From Firmicutes bacterium UBA3553 (GTDB lineage: Bacteria > Bacillota > Clostridia > Tissierellales > Sedimentibacteraceae), in contig DFOA01000029.1 of NCBI GenBank assembly GCA_002381185.1, forward strand, positions 33,966-97,965: DNA of 64,000 bases, read 5' to 3'. The position numbers were made by a program, and so were the translations under genes. This document shows, piece after piece, positions 26,568-34,135 of this stretch; positions within the stretch are counted from its first letter, which is position 1, and each line of letters begins with the position of its first letter. Under the pieces are notes generated by a model. It was not told where the DNA came from, searched no databases, and worked only from the letters and a program-made list of their open reading frames with translations.

Positions 26568-26915
26568 CTATTTACCTAATTTTTTAGCAATGTTATTGTT
26601 GAGTTGCCTGCGCCACTTGTCGCGAAAAGATTTTGCACCTTCTTCGCCGACTAGCGCTGAACAGAAGCCTTTTATATCGTCACCCAAAACCTCTTGGACA
26701 CTTTGACCTTCCTCCGCACTTTCTTCCAGCAGACCAAGCACGCCATCAAGAATCGGCATGAGGTTGCGACCGGTGAAATCTGAGTACGACCAAATATTTG
26801 CTTTAATTTCTTCCCATGCCGCCTGATAATCAGCCGGCAGCTTTTTCGACTGAGATTCAAAGGTTCTCAATTCTTTAGTCATATCACTACCCGTGACCTT
26901 TTCCCAAAAATTCAT
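26568..26915 (-). CDS. DUF1048 protein, copy 1
   Basis: 115 residues, helical, with ESQSKKLPADYQAAWEEIKAN and VQEVLGDDIKGFCSALVGEE. Its ATG overlaps the PadR stop (TAATG), so it is translationally coupled to the regulator. Paralogue of the next gene. Function unknown; one plausible role is a PadR effector or partner, but nothing in the sequence proves this. Confidence 0.82.
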   Translation of the reverse strand: MNFWEKVTGSDMTKELRTFESQSKKLPADYQAAWEEIKANIWSYSDFTGRNLMPILDGVLGLLEESAEEGQSVQEVLGDDIKGFCSALVGEEGAKSFRDKWRRQLNNNIAKKLGK

Positions 26916-27238
26916 TATTTCTTCTCCTTTAACTCGTTAATTTTTGATGATACAAACTCCCATTTTTCCCAAAACTTCCGCAGTTCCTCTCGTCCCGCAT
27001 CGTTGAGCACGAAAAACTTTCGCGGGGGCCCCATGTCTGAGGGCTTTTTGGTGATCTCTACTAGCTTACTTTTTTCAAGCCGGATCAGGATGGTGTACAC
27101 CGTTCCATCCACAATATCTGTGAAACCCAAGGCGTTCAACTGCCGCGTGATTTCGTAGCCATAGGTTTCTTTACGGCTTATTATTTCAAGGACGCAGCCT
27201 TCAAGCACGCCTTTTAGCATTTCCGTTAAATTTTCCAG
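26915..27238 (-). CDS. PadR family transcriptional regulator
   Basis: Winged helix with LEGCVLEIISRKETYGYEITRQL and DIVDGTVYTILIRLEKSKLVE (recognition helix and wing), then GPPRKFFVLNDAGREEL, the PadR signature. The frame is open to 27307, but that start is in the promoter. CTG at 27238 has GGAGG 7 nt upstream and gives MENLTEMLKG, the N-terminus usual for this subgroup. Probably represses its own operon through the site over its -10 box. It heads PadR-DUF1048-DUF1048-KTR-ABC. Confidence 0.88.
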   Translation of the reverse strand: MENLTEMLKGVLEGCVLEIISRKETYGYEITRQLNALGFTDIVDGTVYTILIRLEKSKLVEITKKPSDMGPPRKFFVLNDAGREELRKFWEKWEFVSSKINELKEKK

Positions 27239-27283
27239 TACAATCCCTCCTTCGCTATCTTGTATTACTGGTATCAAGTAATA

Positions 27284-27326
27284 CTTACTACAACTATATA
27301 GTAGCACTTAATAGTTAATTTGTCAA
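27284..27326 (-). promoter_or_regulatory. PadR operon promoter with overlapping palindromic operator
   Basis: TTGACA (27326-27321), 17-nt spacer, TACTAT (27303-27298). The minus strand CTACTATATAGTTGTAG covers the -10 and is a near-palindrome (CTAC...GTAG), similar to PadR boxes of the ACTATA/TATAGT kind. Autorepression is inferred. Confidence 0.75.
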
Positions 27327-27451
27327 CAGCGACTGATATGGTAATGACTTCCATAGGGAATGCACATCAGGCTGCTTGTTGGATAGTCTCCACAAATTTT
27401 GACGCTTCCTCATTTTTGCAATCGTTTTTTATATTCTTTAATTTTTTGCAA

Positions 27452-27480
27452 CAAAAAATGGCCTGATTTTTCAATCAGAC
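27452..27480 (-). terminator. Terminator after the double-cubane/ABC operon
   Basis: TCTGATT, loop GAAA, AATCAGG then CCATTTTTTG on the minus strand. The rest of 27308-27590 contains no convincing gene; short frames there lack start signals. Confidence 0.75.
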
Positions 27481-27590
27481 CCGATGGGAATGTTTCAGTC
27501 CTGATGTCATGTTGGATAAACCACACAACAGCTTCGTTGGAGGTGAGCCTAAATAAATGCCGACAACGTGCATGGTAATATCTCCTGTAA

Positions 27591-28739
27591 TTAGGATATC
27601 ATTTCTAAAAATGCTTCTAACCTTGTTTGGATTTGAGCGCTGTCAGATGAAGAAAAATCAGTGTCAATACGAATATAAGGAAGCCCTAATTTCTCTGTTA
27701 TAAATTTTTTGGTTTTATGAGCCTCAATAGCGAAAGTATGACATGCGAAAAGTACCATTTCAACAACGCCATCTACTTTATATTCTTCAATTATAGATTT
27801 CATATCTTCGAAACGACCATCATTAGGAGTCATAACAGAGCAATTAATTTTCAAATATTTTTCTGCTAATGCTTCATATGGATCTTTAGTTTCGTCCACA
27901 AGTATACGCTGTGTTCTTGGACCTGCACAGCTATCTATCACGACGATATCAGCTCCTAAATCTTCCACCTTTTTAATGATTTTATCACGGACACCTGTGT
28001 GAGGGCATCCAGTTAACATGAGTCTTGGTCTGTGCTTTTCATTATAATCCCGAGGCTTATATTTAGATAAAAATTCATTCGTCTTTGATTCTAAATATTC
28101 AACAATATCATCATCCGTAAAGTGAAAGTCAGTTGCCTCAATAACACTGCTGAGCTCATATCCTGATACCGGCGATGGTACTAATTTTGTTACTTCGTAA
28201 GCCTTTAGTATCGCTTTACGTATTCTGTTTCGTTCCACAATCGCATTGTGAAGCTTTTCTTCTGTTATTTCAGTATTGAAAAAATCTCCTATATATTTGG
28301 CTGTCTGCTTTATTTGTTCCTTCCATGATAAAATAGCCAGCGGTCCATTTTGTCCTTGAGGCAGATGCATAACATGTACTGGTTTTATTTCATTTAAAAG
28401 TTCATACATTTTCTTTTTGCCATCGCAGGTTGTCTCGGCCAAAATCATGTCAGAAAAATAAAAATACGGACATTTATCTGATATTGCCAGTCCAAAGCTT
28501 GATTTTATCAAAGGACATAATGTTTTTGGAAGAATTGCTTCCGCTTCCGGAATTCCAAGTTCACTGTTACCGCATAAGCTGACAGACACCGCACCTGCAG
28601 CCAATATTAATTCCACGGGTGTATAAGTACAAAACGTACCGACAATTTTTTTACCCTTTTGTTTTTCTTCCATTAATGAGATAAACCCTTTTTTTCTCTT
28701 TTCATCAAATGTTTCAAAATTATCGGGAAGCTTAATCAT
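27591..28739 (-). CDS. Double-cubane-cluster protein, 2-hydroxyacyl-CoA dehydratase D-like
   Basis: About 382 residues of the HgdB/BcrB-like fold. Conserved cysteines: GTFCTYTPVELILAAGA, SLCGNSE, KTLCPLIKSSFG, SDKCPYFYFSDMILAETTCDG (all in the first third) and later GCPHTG, DSCAGPRTQ and LFACHTF. This single-subunit type holds a double-cubane [8Fe-9S]-class cluster in characterised relatives and catalyses low-potential reductions. Start ATG 28739 has AAGGTG; TTG 28766 overlaps the transporter gene. Last gene of a NitT/TauT ABC operon. The ATPase activator such enzymes need is not encoded nearby. Confidence 0.85.
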   Translation of the reverse strand: MIKLPDNFETFDEKRKKGFISLMEEKQKGKKIVGTFCTYTPVELILAAGAVSVSLCGNSELGIPEAEAILPKTLCPLIKSSFGLAISDKCPYFYFSDMILAETTCDGKKKMYELLNEIKPVHVMHLPQGQNGPLAILSWKEQIKQTAKYIGDFFNTEITEEKLHNAIVERNRIRKAILKAYEVTKLVPSPVSGYELSSVIEATDFHFTDDDIVEYLESKTNEFLSKYKPRDYNEKHRPRLMLTGCPHTGVRDKIIKKVEDLGADIVVIDSCAGPRTQRILVDETKDPYEALAEKYLKINCSVMTPNDGRFEDMKSIIEEYKVDGVVEMVLFACHTFAIEAHKTKKFITEKLGLPYIRIDTDFSSSDSAQIQTRLEAFLEMIS

Positions 28740-28752
28740 TGTATGCACCTTC

Positions 28753-29817
28753 TTATTGAATTTCAACGCCCTTAAGAACCGGATTCCAAATATCTTCCAA
28801 TGTCTTATCTGTATCTAAACTTGCGTTTATTAAGCCAAAGCTTTTATAATCATTTATAATACTTATCAAAGCTTTTTCCGTAAAGTCATCTGATATTTTA
28901 AAATTATAGGATTCCATCATTCTGACAGCTTGCTCAAAATCTCCGGACGCCCATTCATTATCAAATATTACCTGGGTAGCTTCAGTCTTGTTTTCTTCAA
29001 TCCAGTATGCTGCCTGCTTAATAGAAAGGGTTACCTTTTTGGCAGTAATAGGATTGTTTTTCACAAAGTCCTTATTTAATGCATGTATACAGCAAGGTTC
29101 AATTTTAAAATCTTCGTCCCATGTCAAAGAACGAATAATTTTTAATGTTCCATCCTTCATAAACTTTTCTGCAAATTGGTCAGAAAGAACAGCACCTTGT
29201 ATTTCTCCGTTTTGCATAGCTAAAATAACAGCACTGGTTTCTACAGGCTTAAATTTAACTTTTGTTGGATCTATTTTATCATGATTAAAAAACCTTAATG
29301 CAATATTATGATCTGACCCTCCGATTCCGTTAGGAATAGCAACAGTTTGTTCTATTAAATCACTTGTTGAGTTTATTTCAGAATTATTAAGAACGTATAA
29401 TGATTTACATCCCGTTTGTGCTCCTGTAGTAAATACAGCATTTACACCGTTTACCGTAGGAACCACCAGCTCCGCAATATGACTTGTATATACCTGAATT
29501 TTATCTGTGCCTAAAGCATCAATACCTGATTGCACTTTAACAACTTCAGCATTTATACCATTTTTCTCAAAAAAGCCTTGAGCTAATGCAACAGCAGGCG
29601 CTGCTGTACAGAGTCCTCCATTATATCCGATTTCGATTGTCTGCCCGTAGGCAGGCTCTAATTTCCAAGCTTCTTCTTCAGATAAAACCGGTGCCTGTTC
29701 TTCTTGCTCTGCATTAGTCTTTGACACACTGTCAGATTGTTCAACTTTTCCGCAGCCCGCTAATAATGCGCATATACACAATACTGCTGTTAAAAGTAAT
29801 CCTATTGTTTTTTTCAT
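28753..29817 (-). CDS. ABC transporter substrate-binding lipoprotein (NitT/TauT, NMT1-like)
   Basis: Lipoprotein signal LLTAVLCICALLAGCGKVE with lipobox LAGC. The mature domain matches the SsuA/NMT1/THI5-like fold: EIGYNGGLCTAAPAVALAQGFFEK, TSHIAELVVPTVNGV and IPNGIGGSDHNIALRFF. It binds an unknown solute outside the membrane and delivers it to the adjacent permease. The KV.S/ALV substitutions do not identify taurine, nitrate or thiamine precursors specifically. ATG 29817 has AGGAG upstream. The linked double-cubane protein suggests the solute is a substrate for reductive or dehydration chemistry, which is inference. Confidence 0.88.
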   Translation of the reverse strand: MKKTIGLLLTAVLCICALLAGCGKVEQSDSVSKTNAEQEEQAPVLSEEEAWKLEPAYGQTIEIGYNGGLCTAAPAVALAQGFFEKNGINAEVVKVQSGIDALGTDKIQVYTSHIAELVVPTVNGVNAVFTTGAQTGCKSLYVLNNSEINSTSDLIEQTVAIPNGIGGSDHNIALRFFNHDKIDPTKVKFKPVETSAVILAMQNGEIQGAVLSDQFAEKFMKDGTLKIIRSLTWDEDFKIEPCCIHALNKDFVKNNPITAKKVTLSIKQAAYWIEENKTEATQVIFDNEWASGDFEQAVRMMESYNFKISDDFTEKALISIINDYKSFGLINASLDTDKTLEDIWNPVLKGVEIQ

Positions 29818-29832
29818 TTTCTTCTCCTGTTT

Positions 29833-30600
29833 TTAGTCTTCTGTTTTTCCAAAGTCTAACATCTCTAATATTTCCCTGCGATAAGAAACAAAATCATTGC
29901 TTAATCTGTTTCTGGGATAATCTAAATCAATATCAATGCATTTTCGGATTCTTCCGGGACGCGGTGCCATTACAATCACTTTAGTACTCATATATATAGC
30001 CTCATCTACATCATGAGTAACCAATATCATAATCTGCCTGTTTTCTTTCCACATCTCTAATAATTCATCCTGCATATTCATTCTTGTAAATGCATCTAAA
30101 GCACCCAGAGGCTCGTCCAATAAGCAGACTCTCGGTTTATTTATCATGGTGCGTATCAGAGCTACACGCTGTGCCATACCTCCGGATAACTGATGAGGAT
30201 AGGAATCTTTAAATTCATCCAGTCCTACCTTTGAAATAAGACGTCCCACCTCTTCCTTTTCAGTTTGAAATTTTTTTTGTACCTTTAAGCTATATGCTAC
30301 ATTTCCTCTGACTGTAAGCCATGGGAACAATGTAGGCTTTTGAAATACCATTCCTCTATCCGGGTTAGTTCCTTCAATCTTTTCATCATTAAGTCTTATT
30401 TCTCCGGTAGTTGGAACAATTAATCCTGCAATTAATCTTAGTATTGTTGATTTTCCACATCCGCTGGGTCCGACTATACTGACAAATTCTCCTTCGCGTA
30501 CTGTTAAATTTATATTATTCAATGCATGGGTAATTGCATCCACATCTGTTCTTGCGAAACTCTTTGATACGCTGTCCATCACTAAGATACTTTCTGCCAT
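29833..30600 (-). CDS. ABC transporter ATP-binding protein (SsuB/TauB-like)
   Basis: Walker A GPSGCGKSTILRL, signature LSGGMAQRVALIR, Walker B VCLLDEPLGALDAFTR and H-loop VTHDVDEA, with the MAPRPGRI segment near the C-terminus typical of the nitrate/taurine importer ATPases. ATG 30600 overlaps the permease stop (TAATG) and has AAGGGGTG upstream; a frame from 30624 would sit inside the permease gene. Energises import of the unknown solute. Confidence 0.93.
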   Translation of the reverse strand: MAESILVMDSVSKSFARTDVDAITHALNNINLTVREGEFVSIVGPSGCGKSTILRLIAGLIVPTTGEIRLNDEKIEGTNPDRGMVFQKPTLFPWLTVRGNVAYSLKVQKKFQTEKEEVGRLISKVGLDEFKDSYPHQLSGGMAQRVALIRTMINKPRVCLLDEPLGALDAFTRMNMQDELLEMWKENRQIMILVTHDVDEAIYMSTKVIVMAPRPGRIRKCIDIDLDYPRNRLSNDFVSYRREILEMLDFGKTED

Positions 30601-31613
30601 TACTGAATCACCCCTTCCTGCCACTTAAGTACGCGTTTTTTTATTATTGCCAGTACACGGTTCACCAAAATAAATGTCAAGCAAATCAGTACAATAGCTC
30701 CATACATTTTGCTGAATTCTGCCCATGATTTTTGCCATGTTATATACCAACCAAGACCTGATTCTACTCCCAGCATTTCTGCAACAAGTAAAGATGTACA
30801 TGCAGAACTCATTCCTTGAGTTAATCCCTGGAGTATGTTAGGCATAGCATGCGGAATTGCAATTCCAAATACAAGCTGCGTCGAATTTGCTCCCAGTGTT
30901 TTTGAAGCTTCGAAATAAGAAGCTTCAACATTGCTTATACCTGTAATAGTTGCAATAGTAACAGAATACCATACTCCCAAAGCAATGATAAATACAGCTC
31001 CTTTAAACAATGAAGACATAATCACCATTACAATCGGTATCCACGTAGTTGAAGGAATTGGCCCTAAAAGCTTAATAAATGGTGAAATCCAGTAGTTAAT
31101 CTTCTTACTGTATCCACAGGCAATCCCTGTAATTAGCCCAAGTATCGCTCCTGAAAAATATCCTGCAAATAATAGAATTAGTGAGTTTTTAACGCAGTCT
31201 AATAAATATTTCCAATCAGAAATCATTGCGTTTAAGATGCGGTCTATCCAAGGAAAATACGGAAGCATCAAAATACCTGTTTTCAAAGTCAAAAAATCAT
31301 AAACAATCAGCAATAAAAAAACGAAGGAATAAAAGGGTGACTTATGCCTTAGTTTATAAAAAACTTCCTTATTTTTAAGTGACATCAAAAAATAACAGAA
31401 ATATGTTATGACAATGATGCCTATAAATACACCATATACGTTAGTAATGCTATTCAGCTCATAATTCGGCAAAAGATAGTACTCGAGAAGACATAGTACG
31501 CCTGTTGCGATTGGTAAAAAACCTATAAGATAATCACTTATAATTTCTGTTTTTGTTTTTGGCGCCCTTTCAAGTTCCAGCAACTCCTGTTTTGTCAAAA
31601 TTTCCAGTTCCAA
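30600..31613 (-). CDS. ABC transporter permease (SsuC/TauC-like) with N-terminal extension
   Basis: 337 residues, against about 250-260 for SsuC. The core (about 105-330) has the BPD EAA-type loop EASKTLGANSTQLVFGIAIPHAMPNI. The extra first 105 residues include two to three membrane segments (TGVLCLLEYYLLP, YGVFIGIIVITYFCYFLMS, FYSFVFLLLIVYDFL). The start is TTG 31613 with AAGGAGG nine bases upstream. It is the first gene of the operon. The extension could be a fused accessory module. Confidence 0.9.
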   Translation of the reverse strand: MELEILTKQELLELERAPKTKTEIISDYLIGFLPIATGVLCLLEYYLLPNYELNSITNVYGVFIGIIVITYFCYFLMSLKNKEVFYKLRHKSPFYSFVFLLLIVYDFLTLKTGILMLPYFPWIDRILNAMISDWKYLLDCVKNSLILLFAGYFSGAILGLITGIACGYSKKINYWISPFIKLLGPIPSTTWIPIVMVIMSSLFKGAVFIIALGVWYSVTIATITGISNVEASYFEASKTLGANSTQLVFGIAIPHAMPNILQGLTQGMSSACTSLLVAEMLGVESGLGWYITWQKSWAEFSKMYGAIVLICLTFILVNRVLAIIKKRVLKWQEGVIQ

Positions 31614-31698
31614 TTATCATTTCCTCCTTTCTTTGGTTATTGTTAATTTCAGTTAAATAAATATCATCTTCTTTAACTAACGCTTGGTATTTTTTTCA

Positions 31699-31759
31699 CA
31701 AATAATGTTGTTAGTATTTCCCTTGCTTTGTATACTCCTTTCACTTTAAACATTATTTG
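31699..31759 (-). other. Inverted repeat in the ABC operon leader
   Basis: CAAATAATGTT (31699-31709) and AACATTATTTG (31749-31759) are perfect 11-bp arms around 39 nt that contain an AAGGAG on the sense strand. The interval 31614-31900 is otherwise without a gene and I could not assign -35/-10 boxes. The arms might form a leader hairpin or mark paired operator half-sites. Confidence 0.4.
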
Positions 31760-31900
31760 CCATGTAAATAATGATATAACAGAGTAAATATTTATTCCAA
31801 TAGAAGTTTTTTATCAGTGTTCATGATTTTATGAATTTTTATAATATCAGCCAGATAATTAAGTTTTACTCCCCTGACCTTGATGTTAAGATTTTAAAAG

Positions 31901-31946
31901 AAAAAACTCCGGAGGTTCTTGGAATAGAACCCTCCAGAGTTTTATG
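31901..31946 (-). terminator. Strong terminator after the peptidase lipoprotein gene
   Basis: AAAACTCTGGAGG-type and CCTCCGGAGTTTTTT arms enclose a stem extended by GTTCT/AGAAC, followed by a T-run on the minus strand. It is near-symmetrical and may work in both directions. Confidence 0.88.
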
Positions 31947-32010
31947 ATTTTTCAGGAAATGAGCAATGTATTTTTTGTATTAAAGAGGTTTTTCAGTTTT
32001 GTAAATTTAA

Positions 32011-32850
32011 TTACAAAACTATTTTGCTTGATATAAAGTCTTTCCACCCTTCACTAAAATCTTCTTCCGTAATTCCAAGGGTTTCTTCAATATCTCCATT
32101 TTTTAATAAGTCCAGCAGCTTATCTCTGCCGAATTTAACGTCAATATATTCCACTAGACTGTACCCGTAAATATATCTGTTAGAATCATCGTCCAACTCA
32201 TAACTTAAAGGCAATCCTTTTTCTGCAAATCCCGGATAATAATCTATATAGCCATCCTTATCTTGTGATAAATACATGGCAAGTCCTTCAAACAGCCAAA
32301 TTGGCATCAGTTCAACATATGTAAAATTAAAGGTTACGCAATGAACAAATTCGTGTACAGCAATACTTGTCACGTATTTATTATTTTGATATGTCAAATA
32401 AAACTTGCTTGGACCTAAAGTATAACCTACGATTTCTCTCATATTATCTACATCAAATGATATTTCTTTAAAAATTGACATCCTGAATTGATCATAATCA
32501 GGATATAAATTTATTTTAACAATAGGCAGACTACCATCCTTTAAATTAAAAAAATTTAAAATTCTGTCATAATTATTTTCAAGCTCATTTATCACACTTT
32601 TTGCGTATATTTTATCTGATGAGTTATTTTTATCATAATATATTTCAAAGTGTTCGCTTTTCATGTATTCATTAAATATCTTTCCGTTTAAATCTTCAAA
32701 GTATCCCTTTTCTCGAATTTCACTAATATAATCGATATTATCATATTCAAAATAATTACTTTTTTTATCAGTTTGCTGATTACAGCTTAATTGCAGAATA
32801 GCAAAAGCCAGCACTATGAAACCAACTATTAGTTTAAATAACTTTTTCAT
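32011..32850 (-). CDS. Peptidase MA-like metalloprotease lipoprotein
   Basis: Signal MKKLFKLIVGFIVLAFAILQLSC with lipobox Cys23. The mature part has YYDKNNSSDKIYAKSVINEL, then the gluzincin motif SIAVHEFVHCVTF with downstream glutamate in WLFEGLAMYLS (HExxH...E), as in the peptidase MA family of membrane-anchored zinc proteases. The substrate is unknown. The start has only a weak ribosome site (TTATAAG). It is a single gene between the ABC operon and yqeY, part of the accessory block. Confidence 0.8.
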   Translation of the reverse strand: MKKLFKLIVGFIVLAFAILQLSCNQQTDKKSNYFEYDNIDYISEIREKGYFEDLNGKIFNEYMKSEHFEIYYDKNNSSDKIYAKSVINELENNYDRILNFFNLKDGSLPIVKINLYPDYDQFRMSIFKEISFDVDNMREIVGYTLGPSKFYLTYQNNKYVTSIAVHEFVHCVTFNFTYVELMPIWLFEGLAMYLSQDKDGYIDYYPGFAEKGLPLSYELDDDSNRYIYGYSLVEYIDVKFGRDKLLDLLKNGDIEETLGITEEDFSEGWKDFISSKIVL

Positions 32851-32978
32851 CTTATAACTTGTATGATGTATTCAAGAATAAATACATCTGCCCCTTTCCC
32901 CATTTTACATATTATAACAATTATAACATATTTATCAGTCATAATCCATAATTAATTACATGTATTGCATCTGAGCAT

Positions 32979-33006
32979 AAAAAAAACCCTGGATACCAGG
33001 GTTTTT
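32979..33006 (-). terminator. Terminator after yqeY
   Basis: AAAACCCTGG, short loop and CCAGGGTTTTTTTT on the minus strand, immediately downstream of the yqeY stop. Confidence 0.92.
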
Positions 33007-33009
33007 AAA

Positions 33010-33453
33010 CTATTTTATATATTTAGCCACAATTTCATTTACATGCTTTCCGTCGGCTTTACCTTTGACTTGCGGCATAATGAGAGCCATCAGTTTGCCC
33101 AGATCTTTTTTGGTCTGAGCGCCTGTTTGTTCTATTGCTTTTTGAACAATGGAATCAAGCTCTTCATCTGACAGTTGAGGCGGTAAATATTCTAATAGTA
33201 TTTTGATTTCTTCATTGGTAAGATCTATAAGATCTTGTCGATTGCCTTTTTCAAAGTCAGGAATTGAGTCTTTTTTCTGCTTAATCTGTTTAGCTATTAT
33301 GTCAATTATATCAGCATCAACTAATTCAACTCTTTCATCAACTTCCCTTTGCTTAACAGCTGCTCTTACCATGGTAACAACATCTTTTTTGACTTTGTTT
33401 TTAGATTTCATGGATTCTTTTAAGTCTTCCATGAGTTTCTCTTTTAAAGGCAT
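33010..33453 (-). CDS. yqeY: GatB/YqeY domain protein
   Basis: 147 residues, all-helical, with MPLKEKLMEDLKESMKSKNK, EILLEYLPPQLSDEEL and LGKLMALIMPQVKGKADGKHVN, the YqeY signature (tRNA-binding tail domain related to GatB). Function likely concerns tRNA-dependent amidation or translation quality but is unproven. ATG 33453 has AGAGGTG. It is downstream of rpsU in the same unit, as in Bacillus. Confidence 0.92.
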   Translation of the reverse strand: MPLKEKLMEDLKESMKSKNKVKKDVVTMVRAAVKQREVDERVELVDADIIDIIAKQIKQKKDSIPDFEKGNRQDLIDLTNEEIKILLEYLPPQLSDEELDSIVQKAIEQTGAQTKKDLGKLMALIMPQVKGKADGKHVNEIVAKYIK

Positions 33454-33464
33454 ATGTTCACCTC

Positions 33465-33650
33465 TTATCTTGCTTTTTTATTTTTCTTTCTACGAGCCGC
33501 TTCAGCTTTCTTTTTACGCTTTACGCTTGGTTTTTCGTAGTGCTCTCTTTTTCTAACTTCTGACATAACACCTGTAAGTGCACACTGTCTTTTAAATCTT
33601 CTGAGAGCGTTATCGATGGACTCGTTTTCTCTAACCTTTACCTCTGTCAT
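33465..33650 (-). CDS. rpsU: Ribosomal protein bS21
   Basis: 61 residues starting MTEVKVRENESIDNALRRFK and ending in the Lys/Arg-rich KRKKKAEAARRKKNKKAR tail. ATG 33650 has GGGAGGG upstream; the frame extends to 33695, but the extra 15 residues are not part of S21. It sits on the 30S platform near the anti-Shine-Dalgarno. Forms the rpsU-yqeY pair. Confidence 0.96.
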   Translation of the reverse strand: MTEVKVRENESIDNALRRFKRQCALTGVMSEVRKREHYEKPSVKRKKKAEAARRKKNKKAR

Positions 33651-33755
33651 TTTGCTACCCTCCCCTCGTCTTCTACTACTGTATGTCCCAGACACCAGCG
33701 AGTTTGAAATAGCACTTAATTATTATATAACATAGAATAAGTAAATGCAAGAAAT

Positions 33756-34097
33756 TTATGATAAAGTTTCTGACAATTTTTTTCCACCGACTAAGTGGAA
33801 ATGCAGATGTTTTACGGACTGGCATCCGTCGTCTCCACAATTGCTGATAACTCTGTATCCTGATTCTTTAATGCCTTCCTGCTCGGCAATAATATTGACT
33901 GTTTCAAATATCTCTGCAATAATACTGCTGTTCTCTGAATTTATATCATTCATTGATGTTATATGCACTTTGGGTACAATTAGAATATGTACAGGAGCCT
34001 GAGGGTTTAAATCTCTGAAGGCTACTAAATTTTCAGTTTCATACACATAATTTGACGGAATTTCCTTATTTGCTATTTTGCAAAATATACAGCTCAC
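33756..34097 (-). CDS. HIT family hydrolase (HinT-like)
   Basis: About 113 residues with CIFCKIANKEIPSNYVYE at the N-terminus and the histidine triad HLHFHLVGG near the C-terminus. HinT-type purine nucleoside phosphoramidase. GTG 34097 has AGGTGA 5 nt upstream. GTG 34106 is also possible but sits only 2 nt from its site. Between mtaB and rpsU, a common position in Firmicutes. Confidence 0.93.
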   Translation of the reverse strand: MSCIFCKIANKEIPSNYVYETENLVAFRDLNPQAPVHILIVPKVHITSMNDINSENSSIIAEIFETVNIIAEQEGIKESGYRVISNCGDDGCQSVKHLHFHLVGGKKLSETLS

Positions 34098-34135
34098 TCT
34101 TTTCACCTCTCCCCTTTAAATCTAATCATAGTATA

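Noticed and set aside
27370..27440. Short minus-strand reading frame ending ...KFVETIQQAA
   Set aside because: Looks protein-like but has no start or ribosome site and is cut by frame changes; possible remnant only.
31560..31620. 16-codon frame from ATG 31620 (MIIGTGNFDK)
   Set aside because: The GGAGG site is too close to this ATG and fits the TTG start of the permease instead.
31614..31900. Known riboswitch (TPP, SAM, cobalamin, THF) before the NitT-type operon
   Set aside because: No conserved core of these classes could be recognised in either strand.
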